A stretch of 64,000 bases of DNA from Castanea sativa. Lineage: Eukaryota; Streptophyta; Magnoliopsida; Fagales; Fagaceae. A program made the translations under genes and the position numbers. Under the pieces are notes generated by a model, which saw only the letters and a list, made by a program, of their open reading frames with translations, had not been told where the DNA came from and made no database searches. Shown here one piece after another: positions 22,510 through 33,155 of this stretch (positions are counted from its first letter, which is position 1; each line of letters opens with the position of its first letter). The DNA lies in contig NC_134021.1 in the NCBI RefSeq assembly GCF_040712315.1, positions 28,854,001-28,918,000 on the forward strand, read 5' to 3'.

Positions 22510-24305
22510 AAGAATCAACACCTTGGTAGATGTTTTTTGTTTGTTTGTTTATCAAGTCACTGTCTAAATGGATGACAGGTAGCTCACATGAGATGCAGTT
22601 GTCTCAAATCATAATCACAGTTTCTCAACCAACAATAAAAAAAAAAAAAAAAATCTTAATCATTTCCATATGTGGACCGAAATTTGAAATTTCCACTCAA
22701 AAAAAATTCTTCACTTTGAAAAATTTTGCAACTTAATTTTTTTTCTCAAATTAAGTAAAAGATATATGCGTCCAAGATTTCTGATATTTTTTTTTGGTAA
22801 ACAAGATTTCTGATATTTCTATCATAGATTTCCCATTTTGTCATGGATATTATTGAGTTTTATAAATATGATGTCACTCAAACTACTTAATAAAGGTTGT
22901 TTTCATTTTCTTATTTGATATTTTTTTTTATAATTCACATTATATAAAATGAGACAACAAGATTCTAAATCTTTTATGGAATCAAAGAATATATTACTAC
23001 GGTTTTTTTTTTTTTGTTGTGTGGATAATATTACTTCTCTTTGCCCAATGAATTTGTTTTGGTCAAATTTGTCACAATATAGCGGTTGAACTTAAACCAC
23101 TAAAGCACAAAATTCATAATTGTCAAAGGGTCCATTTCGTTGTTGCATCCCATGTTACACTAATGCTCAATTAGATTTAAAAATGATCAGCATTTGGTTG
23201 AAATTTTTTATGATCAACATCAACTAGTTAAGTAGGCCCATTGCAATTGAGAATTCGAGGCAAATAAAAGCTACTTTATTGCATTTCATGCAACACGGGC
23301 CTTTTACATAGTTCATTTTTTTGTTCCTTTTGAGAAAAGTTAACAATGGAAAAGAGATTCTCCCCTCTGTCCCACTTTTCTTAATGCCTTTGAGGATTAT
23401 CTTCTAGTTTTATTTTTTTATAATAAGTTTAAATTCTTTTTATTAATTATGATTTTCACATCTTTTTCCCAGTGACAGCTAAGGTTTCTCTAGCTCTTTG
23501 TTTGATTTCATGATTTGTCATTTGGTTCAATTTAAACTACACCATGCTTGAGCACGCATTGACATTACCTTGGGAATGTGATACAGCAATACAACCTAGT
23601 ATTTTAGATTATTGAAATAATAGAAGGAATAAATTTAGTATTTAATAAATTAGATGGATATGTGACATATTTTTATTTGTGGAGTATATATTGGAGTAGG
23701 AAGAGTGAAATAGAAGATTTGGACTCAATACTTTAAGGTGAAGAGAAAATGAGTGCTACTAAGATATAGGGCAAATTTTACCATATAAATGAATAGATAC
23801 TTTTAATTTTAGAGTAAAATTTAAATAGAGTATCTTAAGTGCAGTACATTATATTGTTCAATTGAATTAAAATAATTTGAGGAATCACACATAAGCTTTA
23901 TTATCCATAATTTTAAACACAAAATAGAGACTCATTTATATTTGTCAATGTATATCTAATTATTTATTATGTTATTAATGTTGTATTTGATTGTCATATT
24001 AATTTTGGTAAGCCTTTTTCTAGCTCTAGTAAAATTGGATGATATAACAGTACCCCTTTTTTCCCATTCCACAATTCCAGCTATGATTAATAATCATTTA
24101 TGGTTTAGGGCCCAAAACACTGAGCTTTAATGGGATTGATGATTATATTCCAATACTTAATGAATATTTAATACTCATTACCATCATTATCATTTAATTA
24201 AGGTATAGATTTTGCGGTTCACACTCCTTACGCATCAATCACTTGCTAATTTAAGAATATACTTTCCGCTTTTAGCTTTCTGCATATAATTTTGCCTATA
24301 TATAT

Positions 24306-24359
<54 letters not shown>

Positions 24360-24878
24360 ATATAATAGTATTCTATTCACATGCATGTGCATTGAATACC
24401 ATGATATCACCTGATCCACCCCCAGAATATTTTTACTACTTTTTCAATAATATTTTTTCACCACTAATTTATTAATAGGGGGAAAAAAAAAATGCAAAAA
24501 CACTTCCTGAATATGCATCATCATTTGCAAAAACATCATGGAGTTTCAGTTATTTCTTATAATTTCATGAATTTTTATATTTGCCAAGTTGCAAAAACAC
24601 CATTGAGATTTTTCCATTTGTCAAAGCCTACAGAAATTAATCGCAGGTATCAATTTTTTTCATGGGAAATTGTAAAATTTATTAATTAAGAAATAAAAAT
24701 TACATTATGGACAAAAGTTCGTTTCAGAAAAAATAAATTTTCTTTAATTCAAACAGAAAAATCATGCTAAAAACATGTTTTTACCATTGTCACAACTTTT
24801 TTATATTTAACCCTTATTAATATTCTGCAAACTTTTTCTTTTTTTGATGAACTATATTGTGCAAACTTTATACTTTAA
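22465..24878. other. AT-rich region without genes; (AT)n and (AAT)n tracts
   Basis: Opens with an (AT)n tract at 22465-22504 and contains (TAA)n at 24309-24356. No coding domain or transposon end was recognised in the 2.4 kb. Confidence 0.6.
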
Positions 24879-25347
24879 GGGCCTGTTTGGTTAGAGAAGT
24901 AGAAAAGTGAGAGGATGGAAAATTAGTGAGAGGATGGAAAAGTAGGAAAATAGAAAAGATTTGATTTTCCCTCATGTGTGTTTGATTGGAGGGTGGAAAA
25001 GTGGGAGGGTGAAAAACTTTTTTGCTTGGTTGGAGAGAAAAATGAGATTATAGAAAATATAGTTTATATAAACTGACTATTATGTCTTTGTTATATAATA
25101 TATAAGGAGGTGAGTGCAATAAAGTGAGGGTATTTGTATGAATTACATCATTCAGCATCATTTCCTCCCCATTTTTCTCCTAAATTGAAAGGATAAAAAA
25201 ATGTGGGCTCGGAGGGATTTTTTTTCTTCCCAGTTTTTGTCTTTTTTGTTTTTTCTCTTAAACCAAACAGTAGAAAATGCCATTTTTTACCATATTTTTC
25301 TTTTTATTTTTTTCATCTTTTCTGTTTTCACCTCAACCAAACATACC
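24879..25347. mobile_element. Tourist-like MITE, flanked by TTAA
   Basis: The left end GGGCCTGTTTGGTTAGAG and the right end CTCAACCAAACATACC are inverted repeats of the Tourist type. TTAA flanks both ends (24875-24878 and 25348-25351). The interior is purine-rich on the left half and pyrimidine-rich on the right half, so the arms are partly complementary over a longer range. Confidence 0.8.
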
Positions 25348-26709
25348 TTAAAGCTAAAGCATTTTTTATTTTTTATTTTTTCAAGGCTAAAAAAGACATT
25401 CAAGAAAAAAAAAAAAAAAAAAAGCCTAAAAAGGACAAAACACTCTCACATGTTGGTGTGCTTTTTTTTTAGGGGGGTAAAACTGGAGTAAAAGTTTGTG
25501 TTTTGGTTTAACCCCAAAAAAGAGCCAAAACAACAAAATATAGTATATGCAAGGGTTTTCTTAACAAGAGAAAAAAAAAAAAAAAAAAAAGGTTTTATTG
25601 GAGCAGTGCAGTTCACGTTTCTCCGACATTGACTAGAACCGATGTAACCTCTTTGTCCTGACGTTTTACTTTTCTTTTTATCTCAGTCAATACTCAATAA
25701 TTAATCAAAGAAAAAAAAGTAACAGAAAAAGTGTGAGAGAATAAAAAAAAAGAAAAAAGAATTTCATCTTCAAAACCCTTTTATTATAAGGGATTTTTCT
25801 GTCTTTACGCCTTGGCCATTTGGTTTCAGAGTCATACACACAGACACAGAAACAGTGACAGTGCCCTTTCATACCACATCTCACTGCTCTTCTAGTTCTC
25901 ACTTCTCAGGCGACTCTACCTCGTCTTCTAAACTGGTCACTGTCAAGAAGACTCAAGAGCCTTACTCCTTTTGAACGCTCAAAGTTATTACATTGCCCAG
26001 AAAAATAATGTGTATTCCATTGGCCTAATTTTTGGGTCCCATGTGTGCCTAACTAAAAGTATTCAATCCCAGACCCATTATTCTCAACCTCAATCCCACT
26101 TAAAAATAACAAAAAAAGACACCCTTTTTCTTCTTCTTTCTTTATAGCCCAATTTTTTTTTATGTAAACCCAATTCTTCACTTGATTAGGTCATAACCTC
26201 ATAACTCTTATTCTATTCAAGTAATCACTGGTCTCACATATGTAAAACATGCTATGGGCCCAAAAAGTGAGAACTTGGGATATTTCTGGGATGCTCATGT
26301 CTCGGCGGCCCTCTTGAATTTCTGGAACTTTGACTGTCTTTTCAGGTACCAAACTCTGAACATGCTTCTTTTTTTAATGTTCCTTCTTGAATTTATATTT
26401 TGGCTCATAGGTTTCTCTGTCTGGGATTGAAACTTGAAAAAACTGCAAATATTTTGTACCTAATAAATGTTGAAATGTACTTCAATATTTTGATTTTGTA
26501 TCCATTACTATGGCTACAAGTGGTCACTGTATTTAATTCTTGTTTCTCTTAGTCTGCATATTAATGCTTGGTCTAGGAAATCTTGACACTATCCACCTTT
26601 TGTTTTGTTGAAATTAGTAGGTTTAATTGCTTTAACATTGTATGAAATATATAGAGCAGTTGAACTGATTGTTTTCGTTTCTTTTGTGCTTCTCTAAGCA
26701 TATTCAGAT
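25348..26709 (+). promoter_or_regulatory. Upstream region of the lectin receptor gene, possible 5' UTR intron
   Basis: 1.36 kb between a MITE and the start codon. It holds several poly-A runs (near 25408 and 25570). A donor-like CAG/GTACCAAAC at about 26345 and an acceptor-like CATATTCAG at 26700-26708, just before the start codon, could bound an intron in the 5' leader. This is a reading of splice-like sites only; transcript data would decide. Confidence 0.35.
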
Positions 26710-28983
26710 ATGCTTAAACAGGATATGTATATACTTGAATGGCCTTTCTTGCTATGTATCTCTATTGGGTTTTTGCTACATTCCCTGGTGGTTGGGCAAA
26801 TTCCCTTGGGCTCAAAAGTTTCTGTAGTTGACAACAACTTTTGGGTCTCACCCAATGGTGATTTTGCACTTGGATTCTTTAGCACTTCAGATCAGCCTAA
26901 CCAGTATAGTGTAGGAATCCGTTTCAATTCAGATTCTATTCCAGTTAGCAAAAGGGAGGTGGTGTGGGTTGTAGGAGCTGATGTCACGGTCGCTAATAAG
27001 TCTTATTTTCAGCTTAATCAGAATGGAGAACTGGTTTTGTTTGATTCCTTTAAGGGTCAAAATGTATGGACTAGCCAAACAAGCATGTTATCTGTTGTCT
27101 CAGCTGATCTTCGTGATGATGGAAATCTTATCCTACTGAACAGAAAGAAAGATGTTGTTTGGCAAAGTTTTAATACTCCGTCTGACACTCTTCTTCCAGG
27201 ACAGACCTTATCTGTTCATCAAATACTTCGAGCTGCAAGCAGTAATTCTATGTCTAGTTACTTCAGTCTCTATGTAAATGCTTCAGGTCAGTTACAACTA
27301 AGGTGGGAAAGTCATGTTACCTATTGGACAAGTGGAAGCCCCATAAGTTCAAATATCACTGCTTCCCTTACCTCAAGTGGAGCGCTGCAAGTCCGTGACC
27401 AAAGATTGAAACCTGTTTGGTCAGCGTTTGGAGAAGATCACGGTGATGTAGTACAATACCGGTTTCTTAGGTTGGATGTTGATGGTAATCTTCGGTTATA
27501 CTCATGGGTAAAAGCATCACAGGCTTGGAAGTCCGTCTGGCAAGCTGTTGAGAATCAGTGCAACGTCTTTGCAACCTGTGGAGAAGGTGGCATCTGCGTC
27601 TTAACTGCAGCAGGGTCCTCTGACTGTATATGTCCTTTTAAGGTTACAACAGACTCGAACTCAAAATGTGTGGTTCCGTATCGGGAAGATTGCAAATCAA
27701 TTTCCAACATGGTTAGGCATAATCACACCAATCTATATGGGCTATATCCAAAAGGTTATTCAGTTATCCAATCCAGTTTACATCAATGTGAAAGCTTGTG
27801 CCTGAATGATCCATATTGTACAGTTGCAACATTTGCAAATAATGGAACTGCACAATGCTGGCTGGAGAAAACTCGATACGTCACCGGTTATTCAGACCCC
27901 TCCCTAAGTTCAATATCTTTTGTCAAGACATGTTCAGATCCTCGGGCTGTTAATCCCAATCTCATGGTAACCTCCCCTGCACAATCTTCACCCATTCGGT
28001 CTTATGAATTTTGCATTCCTTGCCTAATTGGAGTCGCCTCAGGCACATTAGTTGTTTTTATTTTAATTCAGTTGGGAGTTGTTTTCTGCATCTACCGAAG
28101 AACCTCTAGTAGGAAGAAAGCAGCTTTAGCTTACACACATAACTCAAGTGGTTTAATTGTGTTATCCTTCTCTGAAATCAAGGACCTCACTGAGAATTTC
28201 AAGCACCAAATGGGGCCAGAGATGTTCAAAGGTGTGCTGTCAAACAACCAACCAGTTGCAATCAAATGCCTGAAAGCAAACATAGAAGAAAGAAAATTTC
28301 GTACTGTAGTTTCAAAACTAGGAAGCATTCATCACAAGAACCTTGTGAAGTTGGAGGGCTATTGTTGTGAAGTAAGTCACAGGTTTTTGGTTTATGAATA
28401 TGCAAAGAATGGTTCTGTGGAGAAATATGTTGAAGATTCTAAATTGAGTAAGATGCTGGCCTGGAGAAAGAGAGTTGACATATGCTTAAGTGTGGCAAGG
28501 GCTGTTTGTTATTTGCACACAGGGTGTAGGGAGTTTGTTAGCCATGGAAATTTGAAATGTGAGAATGTTCTTTTGGATGAAAATTTTGAGGCCAAGGTCA
28601 CTGAATTTGGGCTTTGGAGAGTAAATGCAGAGGCATCAGGCTGTGGATTTTCTGCAGAAAGAGATGTGATGGAGTTTGGCAACATGGTGTTGAGATTGAT
28701 CGGTGGGTGTCGAGATGTTAGGGACCTTTGTGAGTGGGCTTATAAGGAATGGATGGAGGGTAGGGCAGAGAATGTAGTAGATAAAGCTATTGATGGTGGG
28801 ATAAATTTGCAGGAGCTGGAGCGTGCATTGAGAATTGCATTTTGGTGTCTTCAAAGCAACGAACGTATGAGACCTTCAATGGGAGAGGTGGTGAAGGTGT
28901 TAGAAGGCACATTGACAGTTGATCCCCCACCTCCTCCTCTTTCTTGCCAGAGGCCACTAGAAATAGAAGAGGCATTGGTGTAA
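26710..28983 (+). CDS. SD31: G-type lectin receptor-like protein, SD3-1 type, degenerate kinase
   Basis: A 757-residue single-exon plasma-membrane receptor. A signal peptide is near residues 6-29; Met1 is the longest start, but Met6 (MYILEWPF) gives a tidier one. Then come: B-lectin domain (about 35-165; VSPNGDFALGFF, DDGNLILL, VWQSFNTPSDTLLPGQ); S-locus glycoprotein-like region (to about 285); EGF-like Cys cluster from C290 (CGEGGICV); PAN/apple domain (about 327-407); one membrane span (about 437-461); kinase-like domain (about 481-740). VAIK lysine is K519, but the glycine loop is not conserved, HRD reads H612-G-N614 and DFG reads E632-F-G, so catalysis is doubtful. The domain order and length resemble Arabidopsis SD3-1 (At2g41890, from memory). 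It may act as a scaffold or decoy receptor; the ligand is unknown. Frame is intact, so it is probably functional. Confidence 0.92.
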   Translation: MLKQDMYILEWPFLLCISIGFLLHSLVVGQIPLGSKVSVVDNNFWVSPNGDFALGFFSTSDQPNQYSVGIRFNSDSIPVSKREVVWVVGADVTVANKSYFQLNQNGELVLFDSFKGQNVWTSQTSMLSVVSADLRDDGNLILLNRKKDVVWQSFNTPSDTLLPGQTLSVHQILRAASSNSMSSYFSLYVNASGQLQLRWESHVTYWTSGSPISSNITASLTSSGALQVRDQRLKPVWSAFGEDHGDVVQYRFLRLDVDGNLRLYSWVKASQAWKSVWQAVENQCNVFATCGEGGICVLTAAGSSDCICPFKVTTDSNSKCVVPYREDCKSISNMVRHNHTNLYGLYPKGYSVIQSSLHQCESLCLNDPYCTVATFANNGTAQCWLEKTRYVTGYSDPSLSSISFVKTCSDPRAVNPNLMVTSPAQSSPIRSYEFCIPCLIGVASGTLVVFILIQLGVVFCIYRRTSSRKKAALAYTHNSSGLIVLSFSEIKDLTENFKHQMGPEMFKGVLSNNQPVAIKCLKANIEERKFRTVVSKLGSIHHKNLVKLEGYCCEVSHRFLVYEYAKNGSVEKYVEDSKLSKMLAWRKRVDICLSVARAVCYLHTGCREFVSHGNLKCENVLLDENFEAKVTEFGLWRVNAEASGCGFSAERDVMEFGNMVLRLIGGCRDVRDLCEWAYKEWMEGRAENVVDKAIDGGINLQELERALRIAFWCLQSNERMRPSMGEVVKVLEGTLTVDPPPPPLSCQRPLEIEEALV

Positions 28984-29338
28984 TGCTTGGAATCAAGAGT
29001 AAACTGATCTTGTGGATTTTTTATTCCATGTCCCCCCCCACCCCCCCCCCATTTTCCATGTATAGTAGGACTAACAATGCAGGATGATGACAATTTGAAC
29101 TGTTAACCGTTTGAGATAGCATATGCCAAAAAAATATTTCCCTCAAAACTGATGTGAGGCTCTGAGATATTGTGAGGGAAAGGAATGCGTAATGAGATTT
29201 GCCTGCACTTTGAGCACACATTGCAATCTTTTTTTTTTCTTTGTAATTATGATTTTTCTTCTTGCATTTTGGATTAGGTAGTCGATATAGAGATTTGTTT
29301 TCAGGGTATCTTTGTGTCAAACAGTAAGGCTCTATAAA
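28984..29338 (+). other. 3' flank of the receptor gene with C-rich tract
   Basis: The stop codon TAA at 28981-28983 is followed within 50 bp by a C-rich run (29033-29050, interrupted by one A). No clear polyadenylation signal was singled out. Nothing else is coding here. Confidence 0.5.
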
Positions 29339-30490
29339 GGGATGATTACACTTTACCCACTTGTGGTTTGCCTTTAATTTGACTTGCCTACTCTTGGTTT
29401 CAATTTTGATACTTTACCCACCTGAGGTTCAATTCGTTATTGCTCCGTAACCCACCTCCCTGTCTGCCGTTATTCTAACACATTTTCTTTCAAAGTCAAA
29501 ACACAAAACAGATCAAAAAGTTAGAGTTTTTGATTGCTTAAAACTTCTATAAAAAAATTTGAAACTTTATCAAACTACAACACAAACACTGCTTATACTA
29601 AACCCTTCTCGAATGAGCCCCATATTCCATAAATCAACAATCTAGAACTTCCAATGAGTAAAACAACAGAGTCCAAAAACTAACTCACAAGCCCAAAAAA
29701 AAAAAAAAGCAGAACTCAAAAGGGTCAGAGTCAAAGACTACCAAAGAGAACTCACTAGAGTTGCAAATTGAACAATGACAAAGTCTTCAATACCCGTTGA
29801 TCAATATTATTCCAAAAACAAAAATAACAAATACCCAGTCATAGGTGTTTAACAAAGCACGGGTAAACCAATTAATCCATTAGAATTCAAACTTGTAAGA
29901 TGCATCAAGTCCAAAGCTTCTTCAATCATAGTTTGTAAAGCAATCCTAGCTCAGAAGCTTTGAAACATTTTTACTCCTAGAATAACTGCTTGGGCTTCAC
30001 TTTCTACAATAACTAGGCTTAGAGATTCCTCTAGAGCAACCACAACTGCTTTTCTTAAAGCATAGGCTTCAGCCGCCTCAGAAGCGGTTGTTGCATAAAA
30101 ACATAAGATCTAAGCTTTTTTATTTACTTGATATTACAATTAATATATCCTGTCAATAAAGCAGTGATACAAGATGACCAATATTAGGAACCATCTACCA
30201 AGATCCTTTGTCTTGTTTTGTCTTGTCCACTAAAAATTTTGAGAACCAAGTTGAATGATCTACTTTGTTATTTTTGATAGAAGTTCTTAAGCAATAAAAA
30301 ACCCTAACTTTTTGATTTGTTTTGTGTTTTGATTTTGAAAGAAAACGTGTTAGAATAACGGCAGATAGGGAGGTGGGTTACGGAGCAGTAACAAATTGAA
30401 CCTCGGGTGGGTAAAATGTCAAAATTGAAACTACGAGTAGACAAGTCAAATTAGAGGCAAATCACATATGGGTAAAGTGTAATTATCCCC
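29339..30490. mobile_element. Long-TIR DNA element (MULE-like) with captured coding sequence
   Basis: About 200-bp inverted arms: the left begins GGGATGATTACACTTTACCC and the right ends GGGTAAAGTGTAATTATCCC. Inner matches include CGTAACCCACCTCCCT and GTTATTCTAACACATTTTC against their inverses near 30320-30380. Long arms are typical of Mutator-like elements. A 9-bp target-site duplication was not seen; TATAAA lies at both edges. The interior has no transposase but encodes part of an RNase H-like domain on the minus strand. Confidence 0.75.
29952..30230 (-). pseudogene. Captured RVT_3 (RNase H-like) fragment
   Basis: Two minus-strand pieces resemble the RNase H-like domain of plant LINE-type or free-standing RVT_3 proteins (PF13456): ILVDGS near 30200, and further in AAEAYALRKAVVVALEE followed by LVIVESEAQAVILG, ending in a stop near 29955. 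AEAxALRxA and VESDS-like motifs are the hallmarks of the family. The pieces are not in one open frame, so it is a fragment, not a gene. Confidence 0.65.
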
Positions 30491-30766
30491 TTTATAAATT
30501 TTATGTCAGTTTGTGATGTGGCTTGATTTATCTATGCGGCAGGCAAAATTAGGAATTTTGATTTGAAGTGGTGAATTATAATATTGATATATCAGAAAAA
30601 GGGAAATTCAAAACATATGTATACACCAAAAACCAATTGGTGTTTTATTATGTTGATAAAGAGCAATTATTAGTGAGCGGATGTCATAAGTTTGAAAATT
30701 ATATCAAATTTATCAAAGAAAAAAAAATATGTATACGCAAGTTTGCACACATAATAATAATAATAA
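30491..30766. other. Unassigned spacer
   Basis: A short plus-strand frame (30568-30801) has no recognisable domain and runs into the Helitron-like end; otherwise AT-rich with (AAT)5 before the Helitron end. Confidence 0.4.
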
Positions 30767-31070
30767 CTAGTCTCATCACACGTGCTTCGCACGTGCGATG
30801 AGGCTTTTTTTTAGCCAAAAAAAAAAAAAAACTCAGTGTTTTATATTATATATATATATATAATTTTTATTTTGAAAATTTAATTTATAAGTGGATAAAG
30901 TAATTTGAAAATTAATAGGAGAGTGGTCATATTTTTTAGGTAATGTTTTAGTGGGAGTTTGAGTTGCATTTTTACCAAATTGTCCGTTAGTTTTGTCTTT
31001 ACTTAAACATAAGGGTGTATGGGCATTTTTAAACTAAAAAATAAGGAATCCAAACAGGTGAAGTTCATTA

Positions 31071-31077
<7 letters not shown>
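30767..31077 (-). mobile_element. Non-autonomous Helitron-like element, 3' end hairpin and CTAG
   Basis: On the minus strand the element ends with a hairpin (CTCATCGCACGTGC, loop, GCACGTGTGATGAG) followed by ACTAG and then T, the usual Helitron 3' terminus (hairpin plus CTRR, inserted before T). The body, including CTGTTTGGATT, TTTAAGTA-AGA-AAAACTAA and TTTATCCACTTAT-AATT, matches the copies at 43211-43844. Confidence 0.65.
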
Positions 31078-31103
<26 letters not shown>

Positions 31104-31104
31104 T
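31074..31104. repeat. (AAT)n microsatellite at the left edge of the Gypsy element
   Basis: About ten AAT units, directly next to the sequence preceding gag by some 35 bp. Confidence 0.9.
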
Positions 31105-31137
31105 GTGGGAACCTTGTGTTGAAGGAATTGGAACACT

Positions 31138-32478
31138 ATGGCAGGCTCAGGTCCGCATCATGCAGAGTCTTTGGGGTCCCAGCATGAGGACCATTTCCAA
31201 CATCTTGAGCGAGAAATGGATCGAGAGGGTAGTGTACATATGGTGCACACCGGTGGGAGTTGTTCGCGGGATGGAAGCAGAATCCCCCATAAGGACGATG
31301 CGAAGGCCATGCAAAAGGAGATTGATCACTTGAAGAAGTTACGCAGTGCGAGACGGAGGCGAACACCATCTTTTTCTAATCCTTCTTCCGAGGGCTCCCA
31401 AGGCAGTAGTTACAGGCCAAGGTCTAGAACTCCTTCTAGTGAAACTTTCTTGTATGAGAAAGACGATCTTCATGGTTGTAAGGGCAAGAAGTCTTCCTCT
31501 AAGGGCTTGGGAAACGATGTTATGAGCAAGGCATTGCACCAAATCTCCAAGTCACCTTTCACACGTAGGGTCGAGAGGGGGAAGCTTCCACGACGGTTCA
31601 CTCAGCCCACGTTTACCATTTATAATGGCAGAACAGACCCTGTGGAGCACGTGAGTCATTTCAATCAGAGGATGACAGTACACTCTAAAAATGAAACTTT
31701 AATGTGCAAAGTCTTCCCTTCTAGCTTGGGACCTGTTGCGATGAGATGATTTAATGGCCTGAAGGCGGGTTCTATTGATTCCTCCATGGAACTCACTAGG
31801 GCATTTGGGTCTCGATTCATCACCTGCAGTAGAGTTCCTTAGCCTTTGGACTCATTATTGTCCATGGCCATGAGGGAGGGAGAGACCTTGAAAACGTATT
31901 CTGATAGATACTGGGAGATGTTTAATGAAATTGATGGCGATTTTAATGAGGTGGCGATTAACACTTTCAAAGTGGGCCTTCCAACTAAACACGACTTAAG
32001 GAAATCTCTGACCAAAAAGCCTGTACGGAGTGTATGTCGGCTCATGGATCATATTGATGAGTACAAACGGGTTGAGGAAGATCAGCAGCAAGGTAAGGGG
32101 AAGGCGAAGGTTATCCCCCAGGAGAGGAGGGATTTCAGGTTGGATAGATACAATAACAATAGGCCGAGGAGAGATTTCGCTGGGCAATCTGGTTCAGCCA
32201 CTCCTCATGTAGTCAACACTGTATTCCGAGAACCGGTGCATCAGTTATTGGAGAAAATCCAGAATGAACCATACTTCAAATGGCCTAACAAGATGGCTGG
32301 AGATCATACGAAACGGAATCAGAATCTCATTTGCCACTATCACCAGAACGTAGGTCATACCACCGAGAATTTTCGGACACTATGGAACCATTTGGAGCAG
32401 TTGGTTAGTGAAGGAAGGTTGAAGCAATTTTTGTATCATCCTAATGGGCAAGGAAGCCATTCAGGTTCAGTTAGTTAA
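31138..32478 (+). pseudogene. Gag of the Tat element
   Basis: Opens with MAGSGPHHAE, runs open for 203 codons, is closed by a stop at about 31747, and then continues in frame pieces to 32478. Recognisable parts: FTIYNGRTDPVEHVSHF (entry to the core), LKTYSDRYWEMFNEID, and a Tat-type C-terminal CHYHQNVGHTTENFRTLWNH, a Cys/His motif that replaces the ordinary zinc knuckle. At least two internal stops make it non-functional. Confidence 0.8.
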
Positions 32479-32502
32479 AGGAATAATTCAACAAGACCTC
32501 CT

Positions 32503-33106
32503 TTGGGAACAATTAATGTCATTTTTGCTGCTCCTGGCAGAACTGGCTCTTGTCCTACTAAGGTGATGTATGTGTCAAGTACTTTCGCCGAGGAATCTAA
32601 CTCGAAGCCGAAGAGGATTAAAGGGAACATTCTGCCTATTTTGGGCTTCTCGGACGAAGATAAGGTTGGGACCATTCAACTTCATGACGATGCCTTGGTA
32701 GTTACGTTAAGGATAGGGGGCTATGACGTGAGAAGGGTAATGGTTGACCAGGGTAGTGGAGCTGACATCATGTACCCAGACTTGTTTAGGGGGCTTAACC
32801 TAAAGCTCGAGGATCTTACGTCTTATGATTCACCACTAATAAGTTTTGAAGGGAGGTTGTCATTCCAAAAGGGCAAATTCGGCTACCTGTGTAATCGGGT
32901 TCGGAGGTTGTGGATGTAGATTTCATCGTGGTAGATGCTTATTCTCCCTACACGGCCATTTTGGCAAGGCCTTGGCTGCATGCTCTAGGTGCTGTTTCTT
33001 TAACTCTTCATGTCAAGTTGAAGTTCCCATCTGGGGGACTAATCGAGGAAATCATTGGGAGTAAATTTGTGGCTAGACAGTGTATAACGGCTGCAATTCT
33101 GCGTTA
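32503..33106 (+). pseudogene. Retroviral-type aspartic protease region
   Basis: The frame 32503-32919 carries RRVMVDQGSGADIMYPDLF, the active-site segment of Tat-type proteases (D-Q-G-S-G-A), followed by a frameshift. A second frame to 33106 continues with FIVVDAYSPYTAILARPWLH, the usual downstream helix. Processing of gag-pol would be its role in the live element. Confidence 0.75.
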
Positions 33107-33155
33107 GACTGGGCAGGAGTTATCGGCCTCGGCTGAAGGGGGTTCATAGCAATCA

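Noticed and set aside
25201..25491. Two overlapping Phe/Lys-rich plus frames
   Set aside because: Low-complexity T- and A-rich sequence at the right arm of a MITE and a poly-A run.
28131..29093. Several minus-strand frames across the receptor gene
   Set aside because: Antisense shadows of the clear plus-strand gene; no domains.
29952..30230. Functional host RNase H gene
   Set aside because: The two motif blocks are not in one open frame and lie inside a TIR element.
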